Below, one piece after another: positions 33,957 to 45,251 of a stretch of DNA of 47,023 bases. The stretch is from contig CAMPET010000127.1 of assembly GCA_946803715.1 (NCBI GenBank), forward strand, positions 156,260 to 203,282, written 5' to 3'. The position numbers and the translations under genes are program-made. Origin of the DNA: Beroe ovata (taxonomy: Eukaryota > Ctenophora > Nuda > Beroida > Beroidae). A model generated the notes under the pieces. It ran no database searches. It was not told the origin of the DNA and saw only the letters and a list, made by a program, of their open reading frames with translations. Position 1 is the stretch's first letter. Every line of letters begins with the position of its first letter.

Positions 33957-35306
33957 ATGTCCAAAGTAGAGTTCACTGAAAAGTTAAGATCACTTCAGAA
34001 AAATGAGGTGGCAATTTTAAAAGATGTTTCTGGTTTCATTTCAAAGAAAGATGATCATGATTCTATTTACAAATGTAAGATTGAGGAATCTTTAATGGAA
34101 TTTGATAAACAAGAAAGGATTGAAAAGCAGCAGATTATAACTGAGCTACAAAATGTGAATAACTCAATCGAAACATTCAGAAAGGAACTTCATATGCCAA
34201 GGCAAGATATGGTGACTCATATCAAACAAATGATGAAATCTATTGAAATGCAGTTATTGACAATCAAAACAAATCAGAAAAATGTTTATGATGAATTAAT
34301 AGTTTCTGAAACCAACTTGTCATCAGAATTGACAATATTTGACAATGATCTTCATAAGTATGAAAAGGTCATAAAATATCCTATAAACTATGGAAATGTC
34401 AAGTCACGCACACAGGCATCTAGCCAACCTAATGTTCATCCTGCTATCATTGAATTTGAAAAATATTGCTCTAAACATGGGCCAAGTAATCATTGGGGTG
34501 AATTTGAGCATCAACTATTCCTTAAACATTATAGTATTAATAAGACTGATGATGAAATGTGCCATAAACTACTCTCAATGCTACCTTTCAAGTCTTCTGC
34601 GCAGATACAAGAACAGATATCATGGTACAGGAAATATCAGCAACTAGAAAAAGCTAAAAAAGATGCTCTTATAGAGTGGCGTAATGCAAAGAAAGTAAAA
34701 GCTTCTGATATTAATCTTCCTGAAAAAGATGAGAATTTTGAAAAGCTTCAGCAGAAAAAGAAAGCTCTCTATGAGAAGGAAAGGCAAGAAAAGATGGCTG
34801 AGTTGAATGCATACAAAGTTCAGAAGGAGCTTCAAAGAGTACTTGCTGAGGAGGAAAGGTTAAAAGCAAAGCTAGCTCTATCAGAAAAAGAGGTTAAACA
34901 GAAAGAATATGCTATGAAACAAAAAGAGAAGGCATTAGCATTTAAAGAGAAAAAGAAGCTTGAGCTTGAGTTAAAAGCTGCTGAAGAAGAGAAAAAGAAT
35001 GCTATGAAAGCAAAGTGCTCTGCAGTATCAAAAGCAGATATCTTGAACCTACATGAAAAGAACATGAAAATGCTCCAGAAAAAGCAACAACAAGCACAAG
35101 AAAAAATAATAGCTGAATTTGAACAAGAACAGAAAATTGAGAAGCAAAAGGCAGTATTCCAGGTGAAAAGAGACCCTGCTCGGTTGTTGCAGAAAACTCA
35201 GGGCCAAATCAACCGGGAAAATGATAAATCTTCCATTGTTAATCCAGTTGTTGGTAGCCGAGGGATGCCCCACAGAGCAATGCCTACCTGGAGAAAAGGT
35301 ATTTAA
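33957..35306 (+). CDS. CCDC112: CCDC112-like coiled-coil protein
   Basis: A 449-residue, intronless coding region. It has N-terminal helical segments, then a conserved block 'HPAIIEFEKYCSKHGPSNHW' to 'ISWYRKYQQLEKAKKDAL'. A long charged coiled coil (about residues 215-400, rich in KEK/EKE) follows. The C-terminus is 'RDPARLLQKTQGQ' and 'MPHRAMPTWRKGI'; this end is characteristic of CCDC112, a poorly studied protein associated with centriolar satellites and cilia. A strong acceptor 'taaactcatttcag' ends one base before the ATG, so the transcript is spliced (or trans-spliced) right at the start. The next gene on the same strand starts 632 bp after the stop. No poly(A) hexamer of the standard form was found between them. 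Confidence 0.85.
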   Translation: MSKVEFTEKLRSLQKNEVAILKDVSGFISKKDDHDSIYKCKIEESLMEFDKQERIEKQQIITELQNVNNSIETFRKELHMPRQDMVTHIKQMMKSIEMQLLTIKTNQKNVYDELIVSETNLSSELTIFDNDLHKYEKVIKYPINYGNVKSRTQASSQPNVHPAIIEFEKYCSKHGPSNHWGEFEHQLFLKHYSINKTDDEMCHKLLSMLPFKSSAQIQEQISWYRKYQQLEKAKKDALIEWRNAKKVKASDINLPEKDENFEKLQQKKKALYEKERQEKMAELNAYKVQKELQRVLAEEERLKAKLALSEKEVKQKEYAMKQKEKALAFKEKKKLELELKAAEEEKKNAMKAKCSAVSKADILNLHEKNMKMLQKKQQQAQEKIIAEFEQEQKIEKQKAVFQVKRDPARLLQKTQGQINRENDKSSIVNPVVGSRGMPHRAMPTWRKGI

Positions 35307-35937
35307 TACCCTCATACTTTGAAACTTTTATTTATGTTATTTAGCATATTTTAATCATGAATTGGTGGCATAGAGAGATGCCAGATTGGAATCGTTGCAT
35401 GAAATATTTTCTTTTCAACTGATGTCTTATAAATCGCATACATATAGTATGAATAGTATAATACCATGTGAATGCTGTAAATATGATAAAGTTTTGAGTA
35501 CAAATATTATAAAATTGCGTGGAGATATCTGGGTATTTGTATGGTTATACTAACTGCCAAATATTGGTTCATAGTTTGTTCTCTGCTATCAAAGTGGCAT
35601 CAGAGATAGCAGAACTCCACTGTCTCAGGAGAGGGTTCGTTAAAGGGTATGATTGACCTTAGAGCCAGGGTTGGTGTCTAGGTTGGTGTCTAGGTTTTAT
35701 AATGATTTTGAGCAATTGATTGCTTGATGTTTGATTTCCCTGATCAGATTTCGATAACAAAGTTCTACTATCTTGAGAGTGTGGAACTATCGGAATCTAT
35801 TCAGAGATTCGAACTCTGCTCCGTGTATTGGGCAACATTGAGCCTGCCCAGAATGCTTTTTATTAGGTACATTAGGTGGACTTGATCTATTGATATTCAT
35901 CAATTTTTGATAGTACAAGATATTTTCTCCCCAGAGC

Positions 35938-36990
35938 ATGTCCAATACATTCATGAAAGAAGAATCCAAAGACTTGTTTTATGGTCAGTTTGAGAATGTT
36001 AAGTCAGAAAAGCTAGACTATGATATCAAGCCAGTGTTTGAGCATGGGCCATATTCGTCGGAAGTGAGCCACAACGAAACCATTCCACTTACCTTATCAA
36101 TTAACTACACCCCATATGAGGGCCCACCTGAGGATTTGATAGACGAGAAGAGGTTCTTTTGCCAACTCTGTGAAAAATCATTTAAATACAAGAGTGGTCT
36201 TTCTGAACATATGAAAAGAAAGCATGCAAATGGCAATGACGAACGAATAGGTACGGTTGTCGTGGACTATGCATGCCATGTCTGTTCAAAAGCATTCAGT
36301 AGCACCAGTTCACTCCACAGGCACATTTTAACACATTCAAACCAAGAGATACCCTGCCGGAAACAGGGCTGTAGTCAAATGTTCACTTCTGAACGAGACA
36401 TGAGAAGTCATATTGAACAGGACCATCTCGATAAGAAATATGGATGCAGGATTTGTAGTAAGATGTTCACGAGGGTTTCAAACTTGAATCGGCACATGAA
36501 ACTGCACCAGAATATCCGGGAGTACCCCTGTACTCTGTGTGGGAAGGAGTTTACACAACGTGTACACCGAGACAAACACATGATGATCCATTTCAGAATT
36601 TCAAATCAATGCCCCAAATGTGCAGCAGTGTACACTAAGCTCAAATACTTCAGTAATCATGTCACAAATGTTTGTTTCAATCACAATTCTATCTACAGCC
36701 CTCCCACCATGTCAGAGGCTGTCGTGGTTCCTTACTCTGACTACACTTCGAGTTCCTACACTCTGAAATGCCCGATTTGCAATGTTGGTCTAAAAGACTT
36801 AAAGAAACTGCGAGGCCACATAATAAACATTCATCATGTAGACAACATCTGTCCTCAGTGCAATGCCAAACATGATCAGTTTGATAAGTTTGTGGAGCAC
36901 TTAAGGGAATGTTACAGGGAAGACAAGGAAACCTCCTCAATGTTAGCTGACTTTGCCAACTCTTTGCTCGATAGCTTTCAGTTCAGTTAA
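35938..36990 (+). CDS. C2H2 zinc-finger protein
   Basis: A 350-residue, intronless coding region. An acidic N-terminus (1-80, with possible sumoylation site 'VKSE') is followed by zinc fingers: FCQLC, YACHVC, IPCRKQGC, YGCRIC, YPCTLCGKEF, a degenerate NQCPKC, LKCPIC and a final ICPQC...H...C. That is seven to eight fingers, five of them canonical. Linkers are not of the TGEKP type. It probably binds DNA in the nucleus, but no orthologue is recognised. 'ttttctccccag' ends three bases before the ATG. A poly(A) signal follows at 37084. Confidence 0.88.
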   Translation: MSNTFMKEESKDLFYGQFENVKSEKLDYDIKPVFEHGPYSSEVSHNETIPLTLSINYTPYEGPPEDLIDEKRFFCQLCEKSFKYKSGLSEHMKRKHANGNDERIGTVVVDYACHVCSKAFSSTSSLHRHILTHSNQEIPCRKQGCSQMFTSERDMRSHIEQDHLDKKYGCRICSKMFTRVSNLNRHMKLHQNIREYPCTLCGKEFTQRVHRDKHMMIHFRISNQCPKCAAVYTKLKYFSNHVTNVCFNHNSIYSPPTMSEAVVVPYSDYTSSSYTLKCPICNVGLKDLKKLRGHIINIHHVDNICPQCNAKHDQFDKFVEHLRECYREDKETSSMLADFANSLLDSFQFS

Positions 36991-37083
36991 GTTGGGCTAT
37001 ATATATATATATCATTGTATTGTATTTGTGAGAGAGAGACTGGTCTATTTATGTTTTAATCTTGTCACAAAATATCACCGCTC

Positions 37084-37089
37084 AATAAA
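37084..37089 (+). terminator. Poly(A) signal of the zinc-finger gene
   Basis: AATAAA 94 nt after the stop codon. Confidence 0.65.
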
Positions 37090-38609
37090 CAGTGGTATTT
37101 AACGGGTATAGGACTCTACGGCGGAGGACTCTACGGCGNTTCGTTAGATTGATTGATATTTGCCTTGCTATACCTCTTTTGCTTTTTATCCAAAGGATTT
37201 CTAGATCCCTGCGTTTTATATTGCCCAAATCGCATCTGATAGATAGGATTTTATACAACTGCATGAAAAAGGATTCATTTTCTAGGTCAACAAACAAAAA
37301 GCTCATTTTTATCATAGGTGCTGATTTGGTTTATTGTCGGTACCTTACATATGGGCCATGGGGTTCCAAACGAATCCTGATGCTGAGTGAATTTTATAGT
37401 GCAGTTGATTGGTCGCTCTATGCTAAGAGAGCAAGTGAACAAAGTATTGGCTGTGTTTATTTTAATATTTGTAGTATGTATACTGTATAGTAATATATGA
37501 TTTTGGTATTTATTCGAATATATGATACTTAATAAGCATCACCATTCCATTGATTGATATTTTATTTGATTGCGAGGAAGATTCTGATCCAAATTTGAAA
37601 TGTTTTATCTGTTTTCAGATAGATGGGCATGCATTGGGTGATTGTGTTTTCTAAAACATGTATTTTGTGATGTTGTATTAAGTTAACTAAACCAGCTGGT
37701 CTATTCTATTTATTCTTGTTATAGGATTTCCAAAGGATCTTATATAGTTTCTTTGGTTATCTCAATCATGATACTGGCAATTTGCCACCAATCATTTATT
37801 GGGTTTATTACTTCCATAGTGTGTTTTAAGGTTGGCCAGTATTGCGTAATGATTATGCCATAGATTGTCTTTGATACGCTAGTATCATTAAATCTTTAAA
37901 TCTATGTTAGTACACGCTATATATTCAGGAATAGGTGCTGAAGGGACTTCACTCACAATTTTCGACAATCATAGTTTTCTACTTCAATAGAAATAATTGA
38001 AAAGAAACAAAAGTTATTTATTTATACCATGAGTTATAGGTTATTTTACACAGCATTGAGATTTTCTTTTCCAATTTCTGTTTATATACCGATCAAAGAA
38101 AAATATGATAATATACAATTACATACATGCTCATCTCTAATTAAATGCTATACTTTTATTTTTTGCGTTTCATTGACTCGATTTATTGGGTAATTTTTGT
38201 GTTCTTCCCTTGCACTGTTACCACACACATTGAAACTATGTGGGTGTATGTTAACCTTCGCTGCAATTATACACCTTCATAATTGACAAGGGTACTTCTT
38301 GTCATAACCATAATAGCACCGTAATTGAGGGTTACTGTTGATTGATGCGTGTGCATACAAAATGATAGTTAATAACCATAACCCCACAGCAAATGTCTCA
38401 GTACTTGTTAATCGTGACTCTAAAGAATAGAGCGTTAGCCATCACGTTTGAGTGTGGATTACAAATTACGCTGCATGCTTCTGCCGAACTTGCTGCTAAA
38501 AACCGTGTGTTAATTGCTATACTCTATGCAAAGGCAGTGCGATTTTACCAACAATTGATTATCCAAAGGGTAATGATGTGCAGTGCGCTTCCTGATCTTA
38601 ATTATGTGG

Positions 38610-38641
<32 letters not shown>

Positions 38642-38930
38642 CGAGGTCATGGCCCATTTAATTATAGTTACAGCAACTGGTGTTCAGTGCCTGATGTAAT
38701 CTGCTTGAAATCCTGATAAAACGGGACAAAGGATACTGCTGGCGTAACGCGCAGCGACAATTTTCTTGACCCTTCACCTCCGCGCGAAACGTAATTTGTG
38801 TCACGCGAATTCATTGTCAATCAGTGTAGCTTTCAATATAGATAACGGTTAAGTAAGATAACAAATATTTGCATATAATGTTGATCGTATCTTTCTATTT
38901 GCACTCGCTGCATCTTCTAAAGATTTCCAC
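37090..38930. other. Intergenic, AT-rich, GT microsatellite
   Basis: GGACTCTACGGCGGA is duplicated next to a single N at 37139. A (GT)n run lies at 38611-38641. No gene recognised in 1.8 kb. Confidence 0.45.
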
Positions 38931-38947
38931 CATTCAGGAATGACGTG

Positions 38948-39541
38948 ATGAAAGTCCCTGCGTTTGTTTCTAATGTTCGCATTGCTCCCTTGGAGAACGC
39001 ATCATGGCTGTCATTTTCAAAATTAAATTTCACACGAGACGGTAATGCTCGGTTCTGGGAGCTGATTGGTGGACAGCGGAAACAAGTTTCTGTCCTGGTG
39101 TTTAACGAGAATACCGATTCTTTTGTTCTGCGTCGCAAGTTCCGGCCATCACTCCTACCAAGGCAAGGACAGACACTGCCTACAGAATGCGAAACCCCTG
39201 AGGGTATCACCATGTCAACTGAGGGTTGCATTTGTACAGAACTATTCTCTTTCTTCACAGACTCGCTCACAGATACCAGCACTATTCTATCCAAGGTGAA
39301 GGAGCAGCTGAGATGTGAAATTGCCCCTGATAGGTTAGAGAAAGTCACGTCATTTACAATGTGGGGCGGTCGTTCTCAGCTCTACTATGTGCCTGTCCGG
39401 GCTGAATTGGACCCCTCCCCCGGTTTAGTAATGCTGGGGAATGGGGAAATTGACAATTTCATCTCTCAAAATTCTAATCCAATAGCAGGGGAATTGGGAC
39501 TCGCTTTGCAATGGTGGAAGTGGTATAAGGGCGGGAAATGA
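38948..39541 (+). CDS. NUDT14-like protein with eroded Nudix box
   Basis: A 197-residue, intronless coding region. 'QVSVLVFNENTDSFVLRRKFRPS' and 'EIAPDRLEKVTSFTMWGGRSQLYYVPV' match the Nudix fold of NUDT14 (UDP-sugar diphosphatase) strand by strand. The catalytic box GX5EX7REUXEEXGU should fall at residues about 101-126. There the sequence is 'FFTDSLTDTSTILSKVKEQL': the box Gly and the EE metal ligands are not in place. It is therefore probably inactive, or has another use (inference). 'tccaccattcag' ends 10 nt before the ATG. A two-codon upstream ORF (ATG ACG TGA, 38940-38948) overlaps the start. Confidence 0.72.
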   Translation: MKVPAFVSNVRIAPLENASWLSFSKLNFTRDGNARFWELIGGQRKQVSVLVFNENTDSFVLRRKFRPSLLPRQGQTLPTECETPEGITMSTEGCICTELFSFFTDSLTDTSTILSKVKEQLRCEIAPDRLEKVTSFTMWGGRSQLYYVPVRAELDPSPGLVMLGNGEIDNFISQNSNPIAGELGLALQWWKWYKGGK

Positions 39542-40159
39542 CGTGATTATGTGTCATATTATTACGTGATTTGCAATGTGACTATGTATGAGTCGGTATT
39601 TGGCTATCTGGGAGAGCAAGGAGAAGTGTTTGCTCCCGTAATAACATTTATCATCCGCGCTCTCTCATGCAGACAACCAATTTTGCTCTCTCTCTCTCCC
39701 TCACTCTCCGAAAATGGAAACATTGCAGACACTGCAATCGTGGTATATATCACAGGGGACAGAGAGAGAGAGGGGGGAGAGGAGGGTAAGATGATATTTG
39801 TGTTGCTAGACTACAGTGTGCAGGAAGGGAGAGGGTCAATTTTGTGAGAGTTGGGACGAAGCTTTCCCCCTCCATATTCGCCCTCTCATTCCGTTATCCT
39901 CTCCAGATATAAGTGGGTTATACCGCTCTATTTCGGATGTATCTTTGGACGATCAGTTCTGTTTTGTTTGTACCAGTTTTTATACTGTGATGTTATCAAT
40001 ACAGTGAAGCATCGCAATGTGTCTTTATTTTTTATGATATCAGTTTTCTCTTTTTCACTGTCAGTTTTTTTCGTGAAATCATTTGCAGCAAATGTAAACT
40101 TGAGATACTTTCACATTTTCTGCAGTACTTTTCTCACTTAAAATATTCTCCGTAGGTGA

Positions 40160-43100
40160 ATGTATTTTAATCCAGAGGGCTTCGAGCTACCGTTCGTAGA
40201 TGAGGTGAGTCTAGTGTAATTGTCGTTTTGCATTGTATTGCAGATGTGGCGGACATCAATATTCAATCACCTCGAGTGTGTATGTGGTGAGCTGATTACC
40301 ACCAGTGTGTACCATTTTACCAATGTGTACCAGTACACTTACTGTCAGTCGCCTTGAGGGCGCGATTCTCTACATCCAATGCAAATGACCATTTTACCGT
40401 GCGCATGCACCCCCTCCCTATTCTTTGATGCATATTACATAGCATTCTGAATGGATTGGGCCACATCTCTCTGAGCTGCAGCCAGTTACTAGCATCCCAG
40501 CTTTCCGATTGTTTTACTCGACAATGACATGAGAGAGAGAGGGGAGGAGAGTGTACTTGTAGTGGGTTTATTGTCCACACCAAGTGCTATGGCATGAGAA
40601 TACCTGGGTTCACACTGCGAGTGTGGGAGGGGGGAGAGGGGCGAGGGGGGTGGCGCGCGGGGGTCAGGTGTTCCCTCCATTATATACTGCAGAGTATGCC
40701 CAATAATCCCCATTATTCTACTACACAAACGAGCCTAATAACATCAAAATACCCACAAGTTTGACTGCGTGTTATAGCTGAATAGCCGATATATAATGAG
40801 CCCCATTTCAGGCCGATAATTACGATAATGATGAAACCTTCGGATCAGGGGCAGTTCAAGGCAAGTTCTTATACAATAATTCCAGTGTCAGCTCTTACCA
40901 GAGGCAGCAATGTACCCCCAGAAGTACCTATTATGTATAGGAAGTTGTATAATGAATATATGGAAGCAATAATGACAAGAACTAGTTTTCCAACTCGGGT
41001 TTCATGGTACTGATAGAACCAATCGTCAGGGCTAAGGAAATTTAAACAGCATCCGTAGTTACTAGTTAATTCAAAACAATATGCAAATGCTCAAGTGGAT
41101 CATGTTTCGCGATACTTTCAATCACTAGGTATGTAATTTTGGCCCCACACTCAGATGACGACTGGGAGGAAAAGCATTACAACTTGGTAGCTGGATCCAT
41201 TGCGGAGGATGGTCGTCAGGTGAAGCAGGGTGGTGGCCCTGGTCATGGGGGAGAACATGATAGGCGACATCACGGCGTGATGCATGGATTCGAGGACCAT
41301 CTCATGTCGTTCGAGGATCACGGTTTTTCCAACAGGATCACATTTGAAGATGAGGTAGGTAGTTATTAATTGAGTGATCTGAGTTACCAAAACCTTCAAC
41401 CTTGATATAATTATATAATTATAGAATATGTAGGACGTAGGTTCCCGAGTCACAGTAGTAGTTATAGAACTGTCGCGCCGTCAACTCCCAGCCAACGTAC
41501 AATTACAAAGTACTAGTACAAAAGAGGACTGGTAGTTGTACTTACAAATATCAAGTTGAATTGATAAAATTCAGGATTTCCTTGCTCATTCCGTCTCGGA
41601 GATGGTATTGGAAGAAGAAGAAGAAAGCTCGGTGAACCAAAGTCGGACAATTCCTATTCCTTACGACCATGTGAGTCAAATCACTATGATAGTCTTGCTC
41701 TTATTATGAGACATTTCAGAAGATTATCAAGTCAGAATACTGCTATTGAATTTATTTCCGTTTAAACTTGAGCTGACAACTCCTATCCCTGTGTAGCAGC
41801 ATTTTTTGACAGTTTTTAATGACCGATCAATGTTTAGGTAAGCACTGATTCCCATTAAAACTACTATCATATTGTGTTGATGACAAGCAAAGCTCCGTAT
41901 TATAGTACCTTATATATCGATGAGCGGATGAGAATAGCACGTCCTCCTCCCTCTACCGGGGTGGTGTGATTCTCTCTCCCTCCCTGACACCCCCCCGCCC
42001 CGCACTATCAGGAGAAAACATTCCCGGAGAGTCCGTACAGTGGAGGTATTTGGACAGCAGCAACATCGCCGCCCATTGCATGCGTGAGTTCAAAACACTT
42101 TCTACATTAGCGCTCCCAAAGTGATAGAATTGCATCCACTTTCCATGTATGTGTGCGTGATCATTTTTGTTAGAAAGAGCGAAAGTAAAATCTCGATCGA
42201 TTTCAAACTTTTGACAAGCTCTTTCAAAAGATCATTATAGGTAGTGTAACTTTGATAAAACCCAAGCAAGAAGATCCGATATCGAAACTCGATTAAGAAT
42301 TGATCACGTGAACAATTTGATCTAAAGTGTCCCGATACCTTTTGATTTGAAATCAATTTTGTAGACTGAGCTTCAGAAACCCCCACTATATGATTACAAT
42401 ATTATCCACCTCCAGAGGTCACCCTCGAGCTCGTGGCATGGCGATAACTCCCCGGGGAAAATGTTGCTACAGATGTTGAAAACTGGTGCCATCACTCCTC
42501 CAACCTCCAAGGTAGCGCTCATGATATTGTGTGATGCTTATTGCTTATAATTGATAATGCATTTCATAACTTGAAACAGTAGTATCACCTGTTATTTGCG
42601 TAGCACTTAAGTGTGACATAACTTCCCGAGAACGGTCCTCCGCGATGGTAGTAATTGCTCGTAACTGCATAGCTAGCGCGAGTTGTAGAAATGTAACGAA
42701 CCGGCAGGGAAATTTCTCGCAACACACTTCAGATCTCCAGCTGTTAAACTATTCCCATTATCCCGCAGGCAATTCAGGAGGTGAACTCTCAGCCGTTCAA
42801 TGCACAGCAAACAAAGGCAAAACTTGCAGCGATCCCTGCCAGACAACGGAGTTCTTCGTGCACGGAGAATTCGAACAACCGTCACCATGGTAACAAAGTA
42901 GATCGTCGATCCTACCATACTGGAAACCAACCACAGGGTGGTAACAACCCTGGGAACCATCCTGGGAATCACCCTGGGAATCACCCTGGTAACCACCCTG
43001 GTAACCATCCTGGTAACCACCCTGGGAACCACCCTGGGAACTATCCTGGTAACCACCCTGGTAACTATCCTGGTGGTAATCCAGGTTACCATGGCAACAA

Positions 43101-44272
43101 CTACAAGAACTACCATCCCACTCACCATGGGTATCGTGAGCACTACAACAACAACAATTACAACAACAATTACAACAACGCGAGCAACAATCGGCGGCAT
43201 GCCGGTGACTCTAACAGAAACCAGAGAAATGTTAGTCATCCCTAGTGTCGTGGTATAACATGATTCTTTACCACATGTTATCTCACGGTGTGAGTTACAG
43301 CTTCAATGCGACTTAAGTAGCGGTGGCTAAGTCTATAGTAGCACTCACCATAGTTATTGTTCACTATACTATAAAGTAGCGGTGACCATGGTCACCCCGT
43401 GTCAAAGAGTGATTACTGATGACGTCATCGCTTCAGATGAAACCAGATAGATTACCTCATGAGATGGACAGTATCTTGATGAGTAGTAGTGAGAAACAGT
43501 GGGTAACCAAGATCCAAATGATGCAGATCCAGACAGCCAATCCCTATGAAGAAGATTACTATTACCAGGTGACGATTACCAGGCGACGATTACCAGGTGA
43601 CTATTACCAGGTGACTATATCCCGGTAACAATTACCAGGTGACGATTACCAGGTGACTATAACCCGGTAACAATTGCCAGGTGACGATTACCAGGTGACG
43701 TTTACCAGGTGATGATTATCATGTGACTATTACCCGGTAACAATTACCAGGTGACGATTACCAGTTGACGTGCTAATAGATGTGATCCGGTGTGACACTG
43801 TGACGCCCTTTAAAGGCGTAATTCACAAAATCGCCGTGACAGTATCAATTTGACACCTATTTCAGATGTTGCTGTTTAAGAAACAACAAAAGGACACTGA
43901 TTTCCTTGTCACTCCGAAGCTCTTGTTTTCTAACCCTAATAAGCACTCTGACAAGAAAGAGTACAAGCCAGGTCGGTAGATTTCAAGCTTTTCGACTGCC
44001 GAGGAAATTAAACGGTGTTTCGCTCCTTTGCGTTTGTCTGTGTATTGTGTAATGTGTATTGTGTATTGTGTATCTGGGTGTCTGTGTCTCGTTTCGGTAT
44101 TGATATGTCCGTGTGTCTAAGTTATTAAACTGATTGTGAGACGTGAGTCTGCTCACGGCGTGTTATTTCAGTTGAGTTCAGTAGTACATTGGGAAAACTG
44201 TCCATATCAACGGTTATGAACCCGCGACAAGTTCTAGATTGCAGTCTAAACGATCTCCAGCCTATCATCACG
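40160..44272 (+). CDS. PATL1: PATL1/Pat1 mRNA-decay factor, C-terminal domain not found
   Basis: Ten exons with consistent phases: 40160-40204, 40812-40860, 41155-41354, 41575-41670, 42012-42083, 42416-42511, 42769-43230, 43437-43568, 43866-43971 and 44172-44272 (453 codons). Pat1 proteins link deadenylation to decapping in P-bodies. The N-terminus has 'NDETFGSGAVQDDDWEEKH'. Exon 7 is low-complexity (NHPG repeats, Asn-rich). Exon 8 has 'EKQWVTKIQMMQIQTANPYEEDYYYQ', the Pat1 core helix, and exons 9-10 have 'KEYKPVEFSSTLGKLSIST' and 'MNPRQVLD'. The C-terminal PatC helical domain (about 250-300 residues in animals) is not found before the next gene. If exon 10 is not spliced, the frame stops at 44332. 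Exon 2 uses a GC donor (G|gcaagt). An acceptor 'attctccgtag' ends 4 nt before the ATG. Confidence 0.9.
40625..40663 (+). other. G-rich tract, possible G-quadruplex
   Basis: Five or more G-runs of 3-6 in PATL1 intron 1 on the sense strand (GGGAGGGGGGAGAGGGGCGA...). This fits a quadruplex pattern. Function unknown. Confidence 0.5.
42937..43090 (+). repeat. 12-bp coding repeat (NHPG)n in PATL1
   Basis: About twelve CCTGGTAACCAC-like units encode Pro-Gly-Asn-His/Tyr. The reverse-strand open frame over it is a by-product. Confidence 0.9.
43569..43764 (+). repeat. 14 x 14-bp minisatellite reiterating a 5' splice site
   Basis: The array starts exactly at the donor of PATL1 exon 8 (..TATTACCAG|GTGACG). 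It consists of 14 units of 14 bp, GTGACGATTACCAG and variants, ending at TTGACG. Almost every unit boundary reads CAG|GTGAC or CCG|GTAAC, i.e. a plausible donor. Confidence 0.95.
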
Positions 44273-45251
44273 GTTCGTACCGCCCCCCACTCTATAATAA
44301 TCTCACATAATTCGAACTTGCTCTAACCTCCGTTTTTGTCGTTCCATAGTATAATAGTATAAGCTTATTCTCTCAAGAGAGCGTAGCACCTACTATGTGC
44401 AAAGCGTCAGTTGTCACGTGACTATAACGTGCTCGAGCGAGCAGTACCATACCAACCCTGCCTCAAGCGATTTCTCTAAAGATGGAGTTTGAAATGCTCT
44501 TATTGAGCACCTATCTTACATTCTATCCAATACCATCTATTGTTGGTATCGGTTCAGCATCGATATCAGTAATTCATCTGAGATGGGTGTGACTATGCAG
44601 GGATGAGATTAATGATACGTTCAACTGATGCTATCAAATGCATAATGTTCGAAATTATGCTCTTAGTTTCAGCACTTTTGGTATTGGATGATGTGGTTTA
44701 CGATATCAGTCCCGAATTACCTATGGTTTTAGCATGTCTGTAGGTATTTGTTTAATATGAGGAGACTACGGTTGAATACGTGGCCAGGCGAGTCTCCCTG
44801 ATATTATCAGGCAATACATTCAAACCACAACGTTTCAAATGGTTTATTATAGACTATTTTTGGTGCGACACACACGCGTTACTCCAAACGCATTCCCATA
44901 ATTCCATAACTTGGTCTGAACATTTCAACTCTAATATACGATACTTCCAGTTTCATTGAAACTCGATTGTTATGTTGTGGAAGCCGCTATTTTCCATTAA
45001 AAACTCTGGTATAAATCTACTAAAAGCTCTAAATGGTTTCAATTGGCAAGCCCAGTGAAACTTTCAGCGCAAATACTAACATCTACCCACATCGCTAATT
45101 GCTATCGGATTGATCTGTGTTGCTATCGGATCGATCTGTGTTGCTATTGGATCGATATGAGTATGACGTGTTGGAGACTTTATCGGATAATCAAACTGGA
45201 TTTGTCCAATTATCATTAACGATGTACAATGAATATTCTCTCTCAGCTACA
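44273..45251. other. Region between PATL1 and the GPCR
   Basis: No PatC-like exon recognised. Three units of TTGCTATCGGATYGATCTGTG occur at 45100-45160. A strong acceptor 'gaatattctctctcag' ends at 45246. Confidence 0.45.

Noticed and set aside
35790-35825. tRNA-like T-arm on the minus strand (CAGAG TTCGAAT CTCTG)
   Set aside because: No matching acceptor stem, D arm or anticodon arm at the right distance.
39551-39847. 98-codon frame after the NUDT14-like gene
   Set aside because: Serine-rich translation of a CTCTCT/GAGAGA region, no similarity.
42673-43239. 188-codon minus-strand frame rich in Val-Thr-Arg
   Set aside because: It is the shadow of the (NHPG)n coding repeat of PATL1 exon 7.
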